Source: Oligoflexia bacterium (GTDB taxonomy: Bacteria; Bdellovibrionota_G; JALEGL01). Taken from it: 64,000 nucleotides of DNA. A program made the translations under genes and the position numbers. How positions within the stretch are numbered: the stretch's first letter is position 1; each line of letters opens with the position of its first letter. A model generated the notes under the pieces. It did not search any database. It was given only the letters and a program-made list of their open reading frames with translations, and was not told the origin of the DNA. The stretch covers positions 11,608 through 75,607 of the forward strand of contig DAOLES010000002.1 of assembly GCA_035326705.1 (NCBI GenBank), given 5' to 3'. Below are positions 17,081 through 25,905 of this stretch, in pieces.

Positions 17081-19557
17081 TATTCATCCATGAAAAAATC
17101 TTGTGATGATGTACTTTGTTGTTGATCTTCTTGAATACTGTTTTGAGGCTGTGTGCCTTCAACAAAATACTCTCTAACAGTTTTTTTGCTGTCTTGAGAT
17201 GCAAGTAAACCTGTTTTGCTATCAATCTCCACGTAAACTAAACCTTCAGGCTTTCTAAACTCTATGCTAGGGCTGCCATCCAGAGCATTTTTCATAAAAT
17301 CCAGCCATACTGGGCTTGCAATTCTTCCGCCGTCTTCAAGTACACCTAAACTTAAAGAAGAATCATCATAACCAAACCAAACGGCGCTAACCATTTGTGG
17401 TGTAAAGCCGACAAACCAAGCATCATGGTTGTCATTGGTTGTTCCGGTTTTTCCTGCAGCAGGTCTGTTGATGTCACGTGCTCTGGCTCCTGTACCAACA
17501 CTGATAACTTCTTTAAGTAGATGGGTCATAATATAGGCATGTTGTGGAGCCAGTGCATAGCTTTCAGGCAGTTCAGTGTCTTCTTCTAGGATAGAATTGA
17601 AGGCTTGTTGATAAGGTTCTGGATCAATAGGATTATTAAGATAGGGGTCAGGGTATGGTATCTCTTGTGTTAGGATTTCATCTGGAAAATTTTGCTCTAA
17701 AACGTCTCCTTGAGCATTGATAACTTTGATAATGCTTTGGGTTGGTTTTAATTTCTGACCACCTGAAGCAAAAACGCTGTAAGCAGTGACAAGTTCTAAG
17801 GGGCTAATTGCTGAAGCGCCAAGCGCCAAAGATAAATTGCTTTCTAGAGGAGTGTTAATGCCCATTCTTTTGGCAAAGTTGCTTAGATAAGGGACGCCTA
17901 CATCTTGTAAAATTTTTATACTGGGTATGTTGCGCGATTGAATCAAGCAATCTCTAAAAATAGTGTTGCCATGAAACTCACCCGCATAGTTTTTGGGTTT
18001 CCAAATGGTCATCAGTGCTGGGTCATCATAAACAATAGGCGAGTCAACAATAATGGATCCAGGCGTATAACCTTTTTCCAAAGCTGCTGAAAATACAATA
18101 GGTTTAAAGGCTGATCCGGGCTGACGCTTTGCTTGAATGGCACGATTAAATTCACTGCGTTCAAAATCATTGCCGCCAACCATGGCTTCTATCATGCCAT
18201 TGAATGGATTAACGGCAATCAAAGCAGCTTGAACTTCTGGTTTTTGATAAAGCGCAAAGTTTTGTTCATTAAGCCACTGAACATAAATGTGATCATTTTT
18301 TTTAAGTGCTCTAGAAGGAGTGTTAATCTTCTGATAGGCCCAATAAACATTTTCATTGGGTTTTCTGGCCCAGCTCATATTTTCTAAGGCAATAGTCCCT
18401 TGGGTAAACGCCAAATCTATGGTAACCAATTTTTTCTTATCATCTACATCTGTAACTATGGCTTGATATACATGTTCATTGCTAAGTTGTGAGGGGTTGT
18501 CTTCTTCTATCTTTTTTAAAGTATCTTCTAGAGCTTGTTCAGGAATATTTGCAATAGGCCCACGGTAACCTTGGTGTTTGTCTATTTGTATAACACTTTT
18601 TTTAATGGCTTCATGCGCAGCAATAGCAGCTTTAGAATGAATGGTGGTATAAATTTTTAAACCTTTTTTGAGAACTTCATCAGCACCATACTTTGCCATA
18701 ACTTCTCTACGAACATGTTCAACAAAATAGGGGGCATATCTTAAATTTAAATCCAAAGCTGATTCAAGTTGTAAAGGTTCATTGAGTGCTAACTGCAGAG
18801 TATTTTTATCAATGTAACCTTCATCATGCATTCTAGCTAAGATATAATTTTTTTTGTTCTGGGCATTTTCTAGACTTTTTCTGGGGTTATCTCTGCTGGG
18901 GGCCCTTGTTAAGCCAGCAATCATAGCAATTTGCCCAAGGCTGAGTTCTGAGGAATTTTTTCCAAAATAGGTTTGCGCTGCAGCTTCAATCCCATAGGCA
19001 CTGTCACCAAGATAAATTTCATTAAGATAGATTTCTAAAATTTCATCTTTTTCTAAGCTACGCTCAATTTTAAAAGCCAATAAAACTTCTCTTAACTTTC
19101 TGATCAATTTTTTTTCGGAGGAAAGGAGTAAAATTTTAGCCACCTGTTGGGTAATGGTACTGCCACCTTGCTTGTAGCTTCCAGCTACAAAGTTTTTAAT
19201 AGCGGCACGCATAATGCCCATAAATGATATACCTGAATGACTGTAGAAATTTGCATCTTCACCCGCTAAAAAAGCATCAATTACATTTTTATTGATGTTT
19301 TCAAGGGGAAGAAAAACACGACGTTGGCTGTAAAACTCACCTATTTTAACGTTATCCCTAGTAAAAACTTCTGAACCAACAAAGGGTTGATAATTTTTTA
19401 AAGATTTTACTGAAGGAAGGTTCCAAGAAATATAACTTAAAAAGAGTAAGCTAATGCTGAATGATATGGCAATGATAAAAAGAGGGATCTTAATTTTTAA
19501 TGAAAGTTGTTTGTAATATTCTGAAATCACATGGGCGTTTATATCAGAATTATACAT
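17080..19557 (-). CDS. mrcA: Class A penicillin-binding protein (PBP1A type)
   Basis: The protein has 825 residues. It has a short cytoplasmic N-terminus and a membrane helix at about 22-44. The glycosyltransferase (GT51) domain follows, with catalytic Glu100 in GEDANFYSHSG, GGSTITQQ at 131-138, and EIYLNEIYLG. The transpeptidase domain has the three penicillin-fold motifs: SAFK (Ser482-Lys485), SRN (541-543) and KTGT (703-706). It polymerises and crosslinks peptidoglycan in the periplasm. An inserted segment at about 320-430 corresponds to the OB-like domain of Gram-negative PBP1A. The following gene is a coupled SpoIID protein. Confidence 0.96.
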   Translation of the reverse strand: MYNSDINAHVISEYYKQLSLKIKIPLFIIAISFSISLLFLSYISWNLPSVKSLKNYQPFVGSEVFTRDNVKIGEFYSQRRVFLPLENINKNVIDAFLAGEDANFYSHSGISFMGIMRAAIKNFVAGSYKQGGSTITQQVAKILLLSSEKKLIRKLREVLLAFKIERSLEKDEILEIYLNEIYLGDSAYGIEAAAQTYFGKNSSELSLGQIAMIAGLTRAPSRDNPRKSLENAQNKKNYILARMHDEGYIDKNTLQLALNEPLQLESALDLNLRYAPYFVEHVRREVMAKYGADEVLKKGLKIYTTIHSKAAIAAHEAIKKSVIQIDKHQGYRGPIANIPEQALEDTLKKIEEDNPSQLSNEHVYQAIVTDVDDKKKLVTIDLAFTQGTIALENMSWARKPNENVYWAYQKINTPSRALKKNDHIYVQWLNEQNFALYQKPEVQAALIAVNPFNGMIEAMVGGNDFERSEFNRAIQAKRQPGSAFKPIVFSAALEKGYTPGSIIVDSPIVYDDPALMTIWKPKNYAGEFHGNTIFRDCLIQSRNIPSIKILQDVGVPYLSNFAKRMGINTPLESNLSLALGASAISPLELVTAYSVFASGGQKLKPTQSIIKVINAQGDVLEQNFPDEILTQEIPYPDPYLNNPIDPEPYQQAFNSILEEDTELPESYALAPQHAYIMTHLLKEVISVGTGARARDINRPAAGKTGTTNDNHDAWFVGFTPQMVSAVWFGYDDSSLSLGVLEDGGRIASPVWLDFMKNALDGSPSIEFRKPEGLVYVEIDSKTGLLASQDSKKTVREYFVEGTQPQNSIQEDQQQSTSSQDFFMDE

Positions 19558-19720
19558 TTTAATCTGGATTTTTTATTGAAGATTATTTTTTTTATGCAGT
19601 GTTTTGTTGTTGAGGGACGTATCTAAATAAATAAAGTTTTTCTCCATAAAAGCGATTTTAAACCTACCCATAAAAATAATAGCTCTCAAGCCCTTTATTA
19701 TTGGGCCTAAAATCATTCAC

Positions 19721-19750
19721 TTGACAATCAATCTCTAAATCAATTATACA
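19721..19750 (+). promoter_or_regulatory. Strong sigma70-type promoter for the radical SAM gene
   Basis: TTGACA, an 18-base spacer, then TATACA. The start point would fall near 19757, giving a leader of about 190 bases that contains a short ORF and alternative hairpins. It lies in the 389-base divergent gap between the PBP1A gene and the radical SAM gene; the remainder of that gap shows no other gene. Confidence 0.6.
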
Positions 19751-19863
19751 ACGCATCGTTGGTCATAAGCCCAAATTATAGTTGTAAAATATTTTTTTAT
19801 ATTCTATGAAAAGACCAGCAAAAAGAGTGTTGTGGTTTGAGTAATAATAGGTTACTTCTGCAT

Positions 19864-19907
19864 ATGACATGAGGAGAAATGACATGAAAGTTAATATTGC
19901 ATGTCAT
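19864..19907 (+). promoter_or_regulatory. Alternative hairpin in the radical SAM leader
   Basis: ATGACATG occurs twice (19864-19871 and 19879-19886) and its exact reverse complement CATGTCAT once (19900-19907). Either of the first two copies can pair with the third in an 8-bp stem. Pairing with the first would enclose the ribosome binding site (GAGGAG, 19871-19876) and start codon of the short leader ORF. The arrangement resembles a translational switch but no ligand or mechanism is evident. Confidence 0.4.
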
Positions 19908-19919
19908 TTTCAAAAATAG
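19884..19919 (+). CDS. Possible 11-residue leader peptide (MKVNIACHFQK)
   Basis: A GAGGAG ribosome binding site sits 7 bases before an ATG that opens an 11-codon frame ending in TAG, 27 bases before the radical SAM start. The ribosome binding site is better placed than that of the radical SAM gene itself. It could be a regulatory leader peptide; a substrate peptide for the radical SAM enzyme is possible but the peptide is shorter than known precursors. A chance reading frame cannot be excluded. Confidence 0.35.
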   Translation: MKVNIACHFQK

Positions 19920-19946
19920 AAAACTGAGAAGGAGTGTGCGCTGTTT

Positions 19947-21086
19947 ATGCCTGCAAGTATTTTTAATACCTCACCAACTGTTATTGACACCTTAAGATTA
20001 TCAATTACTGGTTCATGCAATTTAAATTGTTTTTACTGCAAGGCAACTGGGAAGAACCTGGATTTAACACATAATAAACAAAGAATAACACCATCAGATG
20101 TAAGCAAAATTGTAAAAATGATGGGTGATTTGGGTGTACGCAAGGTTTTGATTAAAGGGGGAGAACCTCTGTTAAGAAAAGATGCGGCCAATTTTGTAAA
20201 ATCGTCTTTTGCACACAAGGCCATAGAAGATGTTAGGCTGTTTACCAATGGAACTTTTTTAAAAGCTTTTGGCGATGCATTGAGAAAGTACGGTTTACGT
20301 AAAGTAACTTTAAATTTAGATAGTATGCATTTTGCAAAATTTCAAAAAATTACCGGAAGTGATTCCTTGTACAGAGTTTTGGACGGTATTGAAAAAGTAG
20401 AGAAATTAAATTTCACGGATATAAGAATTAATATTACTTTGTTTGATGGCATTAACAATGACGAAATAGTTCAATTTGCTAGGCTGATTAAGGATAGAAG
20501 AATTCATGTGTGTTTTATGGAATACTTGCCTGTCAATAGTGAAGCTGATGCTTATAAGGATAGAGAAAATAGATTGGGCATAGTTGAAGCAAAGAAGATG
20601 ATAGATTCTTATCAGATTTTAACACCCATCAGTCCATTGCAAAATGAAGATCCGGTTCCAACCTTTATTTTTAAGAACTCAATGGGTAAAATTTCGTTTG
20701 TCAGTAAAGAATTTCAACAGAAATCAAAATTATTTCCACAACTATTATTGACTCAAGATGGGATGCTTTTTGATGAAAGTGATCCCAATAAGAGAATGGA
20801 TCTATTAACTGAGCTAAGAAAAGACCCAAAAAGTTTGAAATTGCGTAAGGCAGTAGAAAAGTTTATGACTATAAAAGATGAAGATGATATTGAAGAAGTC
20901 AATGTTAAAGCCACTAGAAAAAGAAAAACAGCATCTGGTGCTAGAAAAACAACATCATCAAAAAAATCTACGTCTTCTAAGAAAGCTGTAAAAAAGCTTT
21001 TAACAAAGTCAACGGCCAAGAAAAAAACAGCTTCTTCAACAAAGCGCAAAACAACAAAGTCTAGATCAGCGTCTATTAGTGCGTAA
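19947..21086 (+). CDS. MoaA-like radical SAM protein lacking the second cluster, with histone H1-like tail
   Basis: The protein has 379 residues. The radical SAM cluster motif C-x3-C-x2-C is at Cys24, Cys28, Cys31 (CNLNCFYC), with GGEPLLRKD at 71 onward; MoaA-like blocks such as FMEYLPVNSEAD follow. Apart from one Cys in HVCFMEY there are no more cysteines, so the C-terminal [4Fe-4S] cluster of true MoaA (molybdopterin synthesis) is absent: the usual Cys-bearing segment reads LLLTQDGMLFDESD. Residues 321-379 are a low-complexity Lys/Thr/Ser/Ala tail (KKSTSSKKAVKK) like bacterial histone H1 homologues. AAGGAG lies 12 bases before the ATG. A terminator follows, so it is probably transcribed alone. 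The substrate is unknown. Confidence 0.85.
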   Translation: MPASIFNTSPTVIDTLRLSITGSCNLNCFYCKATGKNLDLTHNKQRITPSDVSKIVKMMGDLGVRKVLIKGGEPLLRKDAANFVKSSFAHKAIEDVRLFTNGTFLKAFGDALRKYGLRKVTLNLDSMHFAKFQKITGSDSLYRVLDGIEKVEKLNFTDIRINITLFDGINNDEIVQFARLIKDRRIHVCFMEYLPVNSEADAYKDRENRLGIVEAKKMIDSYQILTPISPLQNEDPVPTFIFKNSMGKISFVSKEFQQKSKLFPQLLLTQDGMLFDESDPNKRMDLLTELRKDPKSLKLRKAVEKFMTIKDEDDIEEVNVKATRKRKTASGARKTTSSKKSTSSKKAVKKLLTKSTAKKKTASSTKRKTTKSRSASISA

Positions 21087-21114
21087 ACGCAAGGGGAAAT
21101 ATTCTTAATTTTAA

Positions 21115-21147
21115 GGGCACGCAACTTGTTGCGTGTCCTTTTTTTTT
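21115..21147 (+). terminator. Rho-independent terminator after the radical SAM gene
   Basis: A 10-bp stem (GGGCACGCAA with TTGCGTGTCC, one G-T pair), loop CTTG, then nine T. Confidence 0.85.
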
Positions 21148-21215
21148 AAGGTATTCCAATGTATTAGAGTGTCTAATAATCAAAAATTTTCAATTGAGCT
21201 GAAGGGTAGTGGACA

Positions 21216-21551
21216 ATGTTTGGTATAGGGACGTGGGAAGTTCTTTGTATTCTGATTTTAGCATTAATGTTTTATGGACCGGAACAGTTGCCTGAAATAG
21301 CCAGAAAAGTAGCTTATGTTTTTAAGCATTTTAAAAAAATGACCCACGAGGTTAAAACTGTTTTACAAAAAGAGTTTGCTCAAATTGAAAGAGAAGTGCA
21401 ACTTAAAGAAATGAAGCAGCAGATAGAAGAGATGCGCAGCAGTTCAACGCAAGTATTGGACGATGTAAAAAACGAAATTGATTCTATTAAACATGATGTT
21501 GAGCAAGTGAGTTCAGAGAAAAAAGATGCCGGTAAAAAGGGTAAAATATGA
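21216..21551 (+). CDS. tatB: Sec-independent translocase subunit TatA/TatB
   Basis: The 111-residue protein has the TatA/B plan: FGIGTWEVLCILILALMFYG as a short membrane helix, the hinge PEQLPEIARKVA, an amphipathic helix (YVFKHFKKMTHEVK), and a charged coiled tail. Its length and long tail favour TatB over TatA. It overlaps tatC by 4 bases (ATGA). No second tatA is present here. Tat carries folded proteins across the inner membrane; the DUF1552 protein in this window is a likely substrate. Confidence 0.85.
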   Translation: MFGIGTWEVLCILILALMFYGPEQLPEIARKVAYVFKHFKKMTHEVKTVLQKEFAQIEREVQLKEMKQQIEEMRSSSTQVLDDVKNEIDSIKHDVEQVSSEKKDAGKKGKI

Positions 21552-22294
21552 GTGAAGAAAAAGCATCAATGACATTTTTGGAACACCTTGCAGAATTAAG
21601 ATCACGGTTAATCAAAAGCGTTATTTTTTTATTGTTGGCGACAATAGTTTCATATTTATTTTCAAAACCACTATTTAGATATTTGCGCATTCCCTTTGAT
21701 CAAGCTTATATCAGTGTATATGGGGTTACACCCAATTTGCAAAACATTAGTTTAATTGAAGGTTTTATGGTTTATATTAAAGTTGCGGTGTTGTCCGGCG
21801 TCTTTTTTTCTTTTCCATTTATTCTGTACCAAATTTTAGGTTTTGTTTTACCTGCCTTAAATCCACAAGAAAAAAAATTTTTGTATCCTGGTATAGTTTT
21901 AGTTAGTCTTTTTTTTATTGGTGGGGCAATTTTTGGCTATTGGTTTGTTTTTCCAAAAAGTTTTGAGTTTTTATTGAGCGAGACAGCAGGTGAATTGGTT
22001 GAGCAAAATATTCGTATGCAAGATTATTTTAAATTTTCATCCATGTTATTGTTAGGTTTTGGTGTGGCATTTGAATTGCCTTTGTTGGTCTTTTTTTTGG
22101 TAGCCATTGGTGTAATTTCTTCCAAACAATTATTAAAGAGCTGGAAAGGTGCTTTAATTTTAGTTTTAATTTTGTCGGCAATATTAACGCCAGCAGATGT
22201 CAGTTCAATGATTTTAATGGCAGTGCCTTTGTATATTATTTACCTTTTGATGAGTTGTGTTTGTTTGCTGTTATTTCCTTCAAAAAGTAAGTAA
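21548..22294 (+). CDS. tatC: Sec-independent translocase subunit TatC
   Basis: The 248-residue protein has six membrane spans and the TatC hallmarks: MTFLEHLAELRSRLIKS at the N-terminus (the conserved HLxELRxR signal-binding motif), FPFILYQILGFVLPAL, and FGVAFELPLLVFFLVAIGV. TatC is the twin-arginine signal receptor. It is translationally coupled to the upstream TatA/B gene. Confidence 0.97.
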   Translation: MSEEKASMTFLEHLAELRSRLIKSVIFLLLATIVSYLFSKPLFRYLRIPFDQAYISVYGVTPNLQNISLIEGFMVYIKVAVLSGVFFSFPFILYQILGFVLPALNPQEKKFLYPGIVLVSLFFIGGAIFGYWFVFPKSFEFLLSETAGELVEQNIRMQDYFKFSSMLLLGFGVAFELPLLVFFLVAIGVISSKQLLKSWKGALILVLILSAILTPADVSSMILMAVPLYIIYLLMSCVCLLLFPSKSK

Positions 22295-22392
22295 AGAAGA
22301 TTTCAAGAGCTATGATCTGTTCTAATAAAATAAAGAATTTGCGGATGATAAAAAGTGAGCTTTACAAAATATAAGATCTCAATTAGCATCGG

Positions 22393-24342
22393 ATGATGTT
22401 TAGAGTATGTTTAATTTTTCTTTTGTTGGTGGGTTACAGTTTATCTGCTCAAGACCTTAAAGACAGTGATTTTTTAAAAATTAGAAGTGCTGTTTTTGAA
22501 GTGGTCAGGCCGTTTAGTCTTGAGTTTAAAAATATTCAATATGATACAAAAATAAATTACAGTCAGTTACCGCATGCAATTAGAAATAAGAAATATCAAA
22601 GTTTTGGAACCGCGTTTGCGATTGACAAAAAAACAATTGTGTCTGCTGCACATGTGTTTGATTTGCACCTGAAAAAAACATTTTTAAAAGATATAAGGCT
22701 GCGCGACAAGAATGATAATTTATATGAAATTGATCAAGTCTTGCAATATGATCAACGTAAAGACTATATTGTATTTAATCTAAAGTCATATCCCAAAGAT
22801 ATGCAGTTTTTGGATGTTTCAGAAAAAAGCAAAGTTGGGCAAACAGTATTTTCTATTGGCAATGCTTTAGGTCAGGGAGTAGTGGAAAGAAAAGGTAGGA
22901 TTACGTCATACACAGATGAAGAATACAAAGGAGATTTTAAATATATTCGCTTTACAGCGCCAGCTTCTCCGGGGAACAGTGGCGGGCCCTTAGTTGATTT
23001 GAATGCTAAAGTGGTGGGTATTGTTATTGGTAAATCAGCAAATGAAAATTTAAACTATTCAGTCCCTATTGAATTGTTAAAAAAAGACAAGACTAAAATG
23101 GCTCAGTTTTATGATAGAAAGTTGGTTGAAAGTGATGATGCAGAAGAGTTTTTTAGTGTTTGGGAGTATAAAGAGAAACTACCGCAAAAGTTTTTAGCTT
23201 TTTCTGATAAATCAAGTCAAGCCTATTTAAATGGTATTGTAGAGCGTAGGAAAGTTTTTGAGGATAAATTTAAAAATAACATTTTTCCTCATGATAAAAC
23301 ACTTAAACCTTTGTTGCATGCTCAACGCACGGGCGCGTGGTTTTTAGAACTGAAAAAAACAGAAGCAAAAGAGTGGATTATTGCGGACTATAAAGATTTT
23401 GAATCTTTAGAGTATAGCAAGGGGAAAAACATTATTTATAAAGTTGCGGGTAATAGCTATCAAGATATCAGAGGTGAAGTGTATGTAGATAAGCCAGACA
23501 ATCTTAGTTTGGAACAGTTTATCCAAAAGCCTAAGCTTTATTTTGATATTATTTTAAAAACATTAAGGCCTTATGTGACGGTTGCTGAACAAAAGCTTCA
23601 CATTGTAAGTGTAGGTGAGCCCATGCAGACTGATCAATGGCAAGATTCTTATGGTAGAAATTGGACGTCCTCTGCTTTTTTAATTGAACCATTTGAAGCT
23701 GTAATTCATACCCATTGTTTACCTATTCCAAAAGGTGTGACATGTGAATTAAGGTCAAATCCTTATTGGTTATCAGATTTAGAATTGTTTTATTATAAAA
23801 TAAAAGCACCTAAACTGGTCTTAGGCTATTATGGTGATTTGAATAATTGGGATGACTTTTTAGCTTTGCCAAAAAATATGTTGCCCAAGTCATTAAGCGC
23901 ATTAAAAATAAATCGAAAAAAACCTGCTAGTATTGAGGATTTAAGTGGGAATTTAAAGTTAGTGATGCCCTTTGCCTTGGATGAAAACGCAACAATTGAT
24001 ATTGGAAATTCACATGCACTAGATTTAAGTCAGGAAAAAATTGCAGTTATTATGGTTGACCCAAAAAAAGATAACACGCCTTCTGTTTATGTAAAACGTA
24101 TGTATGAGCCTCATCCTGAAAATAAGAAAGAAGATAAAGAGGGTTTACAAAAGGTTTTTGCAAGAAAAGGTGGCGATGACGGTCAGGTTCATGTTGATGA
24201 AGATGGCTATTATCAGAGACTATTAATTGATGAAAAGGCTAATCCAAAAAGCATACTTCGTTATCAATGCTATTTAACCCGGGCTAAAAGTAAGAAAAGC
24301 TTTAAAAAATCTTGCGATAAAATTTTACAGCTTAATCAATAA
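22393..24342 (+). CDS. Secreted trypsin-like (S1C) serine protease with unknown C-terminal region
   Basis: The protein has 649 residues with a signal peptide ending near SLSAQ (residue 20). Residues 35-245 form a DegP/HtrA-like protease domain with a complete triad: His87 (TIVSAAHVFD), Asp124 (RKDYIVFNL) and Ser196 (ASPGNSGGPL). There is no PDZ domain. The remaining ~400 residues match nothing I recognise; they are mostly beta-strand-like, and contain two Cys pairs (HTHCLPIPKGVTCELRS and LRYQCYLTRAKSKKSFKKSC). Two adjacent ATGs make the exact start uncertain by one codon. It converges on the thrombospondin-repeat gene, separated by a bidirectional terminator. Confidence 0.8.
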   Translation: MMFRVCLIFLLLVGYSLSAQDLKDSDFLKIRSAVFEVVRPFSLEFKNIQYDTKINYSQLPHAIRNKKYQSFGTAFAIDKKTIVSAAHVFDLHLKKTFLKDIRLRDKNDNLYEIDQVLQYDQRKDYIVFNLKSYPKDMQFLDVSEKSKVGQTVFSIGNALGQGVVERKGRITSYTDEEYKGDFKYIRFTAPASPGNSGGPLVDLNAKVVGIVIGKSANENLNYSVPIELLKKDKTKMAQFYDRKLVESDDAEEFFSVWEYKEKLPQKFLAFSDKSSQAYLNGIVERRKVFEDKFKNNIFPHDKTLKPLLHAQRTGAWFLELKKTEAKEWIIADYKDFESLEYSKGKNIIYKVAGNSYQDIRGEVYVDKPDNLSLEQFIQKPKLYFDIILKTLRPYVTVAEQKLHIVSVGEPMQTDQWQDSYGRNWTSSAFLIEPFEAVIHTHCLPIPKGVTCELRSNPYWLSDLELFYYKIKAPKLVLGYYGDLNNWDDFLALPKNMLPKSLSALKINRKKPASIEDLSGNLKLVMPFALDENATIDIGNSHALDLSQEKIAVIMVDPKKDNTPSVYVKRMYEPHPENKKEDKEGLQKVFARKGGDDGQVHVDEDGYYQRLLIDEKANPKSILRYQCYLTRAKSKKSFKKSCDKILQLNQ

Positions 24343-24343
24343 T

Positions 24344-24374
24344 AAAAAAGGCAGCGTTTGAAGCTGCCTTTTTT
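24344..24374. terminator. Bidirectional Rho-independent terminator
   Basis: Six A, GGCAGC, a 7-base loop, GCTGCC, six T. It has a T run on either strand, suiting its place between two convergent genes. Confidence 0.85.
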
Positions 24375-24396
24375 GGTGCAGGTAGTGTCGTTGAGT

Positions 24397-25905
24397 TTAT
24401 GAATTAAAGCGTTGTTTTTTTCTTAGTAAAGCTTGGCCTGCAACAATTAACATTAAAAGCATGAAACCAAAGGGTGAGGTGCTGTTTGCAGTATTGCTCC
24501 CACCGCAACCTTGACCATAAGCATTGCGACCTTCTCTAGCTAATCCAGTGCTTCCTTCAATGGTTAGGCTTTCACCTGCATCACATGGGTTAACGTCCAA
24601 GGCATTTTCTATGAAGTCATTGATACCGTCACCATCAGTGTCTGGATTGTTAGGATCTGTGCACATTAAGTTTTCTGTAGCATCACTTAAGCCATCACCA
24701 TCAGAATCATTGTTGTTACCTACTTGGTCATCATTTCCGTCTAAAGGATCAGTACCATCCTGTGTATGCTCAGTGCCATCATCAACGCCACCGTTGTCAG
24801 TATCAGGGTCTAAAGGATCTGTTCCAACATCGTTTTGTTCTTCGCCATCTGTTAAGCCATCGCCGTCAGTGTCAGGGTTTAGTGGATCAGTTCCTACATC
24901 ATTATGTTCTTCACCATCTTCTAAGCCATCACCATCGGTATCAGGATTTAGAGGATCTGTTCCTAGAGTATTTTCCTCATCGTTGGTTAAGCCGTCACTG
25001 TCGTCATCGTCATTGCCAGAACTTGGATTTATATCATCGCTGCCATCCAAGGGATTGGTTAAGTCAGTCAATACTTCAGTACCGTCATCAACGCCACCAT
25101 CATCTGTGTCAGTATCATTACAATCTGTTGCGTGAGTGATTACTTCAGCAAAGTCAGATAAGCCATCGCCATCGGTATCAGTATTCCCTACTGCGGCAAG
25201 ACAACCATTGCTCTGATCATCACCATCGTTTAAGCCGTCGCCATCAGTATCAGGGTTAAGTGGGTCAGTGTCATCAGTTTGATTCATATCTGCTTCTTCA
25301 TTGTCACTTAAGCCATCACCATCGGTATCTTGGTTTGTGCAAAGAGTTCCATGCATATCTTCATCAAAGTCAGATAAGCCATCGTCATCAGTATCGGCGT
25401 CGTTAATCGCATTACAACCTTGAGCAATCTCTGAACCATCGTTTAAGCCATCGTTATCAGTATCAGGATTGAGAGGGTCAGTGTTGTGTGTTGAAAGTTC
25501 TTCATTATCTTGAAGGCTATCACCATCAGTATCTGGGTTTAAGGGATCAGTAAAAAATGTATTTACTTCATCATCATCATTTAATCCGTCATCGTCACTA
25601 TCAGCTTTGGTTGGATCAGAAACAACAAAAACACAGACACCATTAACAACATCAGCTTCAAATCCATCAATTAAGTTGTCATTGTCGCTGTCGTTATCGC
25701 AAGCGTTGGTTCCACAAATGGTTTCTTCTGAATTGATTAAGCCATCACCATCGTTATCAGCATTAGGGTTTGTACTGCATCCCCACTGTGCATAAGCTGA
25801 GCTGGGTATGATCACAATTGTAAAGCCCAATAAAAGAAACATGGTTATAAAAAAGGGCTTAAGGCTGGTTAAATTTAGGGAGTGTTTTGATGTTTGGCTT
25901 CTCAT
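24397..25905 (-). CDS. Thrombospondin type 3 repeat surface protein with C-terminal sorting tail
   Basis: The protein has 502 residues. A signal peptide (hydrophobic stretch to SSAYA, about residue 38) is followed by about 16 aspartate-rich calcium-binding repeats of the form DxDxDGLxD (for example NPDTDGDGLNDG), the thrombospondin type 3 motif. The C-terminus has GQGCGGSN, a hydrophobic span of about 18 residues (PFGFMLLMLIVAG) and a final basic RKKQR. That is the layout of MYXO-CTERM-like tails, which are cut and anchored at the cell surface. The protein is extremely acidic and should bind many calcium ions. A long antisense frame over this gene is a composition artefact of the repeats. Confidence 0.9.
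   Translation of the reverse strand: MRSQTSKHSLNLTSLKPFFITMFLLLGFTIVIIPSSAYAQWGCSTNPNADNDGDGLINSEETICGTNACDNDSDNDNLIDGFEADVVNGVCVFVVSDPTKADSDDDGLNDDDEVNTFFTDPLNPDTDGDSLQDNEELSTHNTDPLNPDTDNDGLNDGSEIAQGCNAINDADTDDDGLSDFDEDMHGTLCTNQDTDGDGLSDNEEADMNQTDDTDPLNPDTDGDGLNDGDDQSNGCLAAVGNTDTDGDGLSDFAEVITHATDCNDTDTDDGGVDDGTEVLTDLTNPLDGSDDINPSSGNDDDDSDGLTNDEENTLGTDPLNPDTDGDGLEDGEEHNDVGTDPLNPDTDGDGLTDGEEQNDVGTDPLDPDTDNGGVDDGTEHTQDGTDPLDGNDDQVGNNNDSDGDGLSDATENLMCTDPNNPDTDGDGINDFIENALDVNPCDAGESLTIEGSTGLAREGRNAYGQGCGGSNTANSTSPFGFMLLMLIVAGQALLRKKQRFNS

Noticed and set aside
19947..21086. Annotation as moaA (molybdenum cofactor synthesis)
   Set aside because: The C-terminal cluster cysteines are absent, and the protein ends in a histone-like tail, so a normal MoaA role is unlikely.
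24524..25135. A 203-codon frame antisense to the thrombospondin-repeat gene
   Set aside because: It mirrors the Asp-rich repeat codons as Ser/Pro-rich sequence and has no independent signals.
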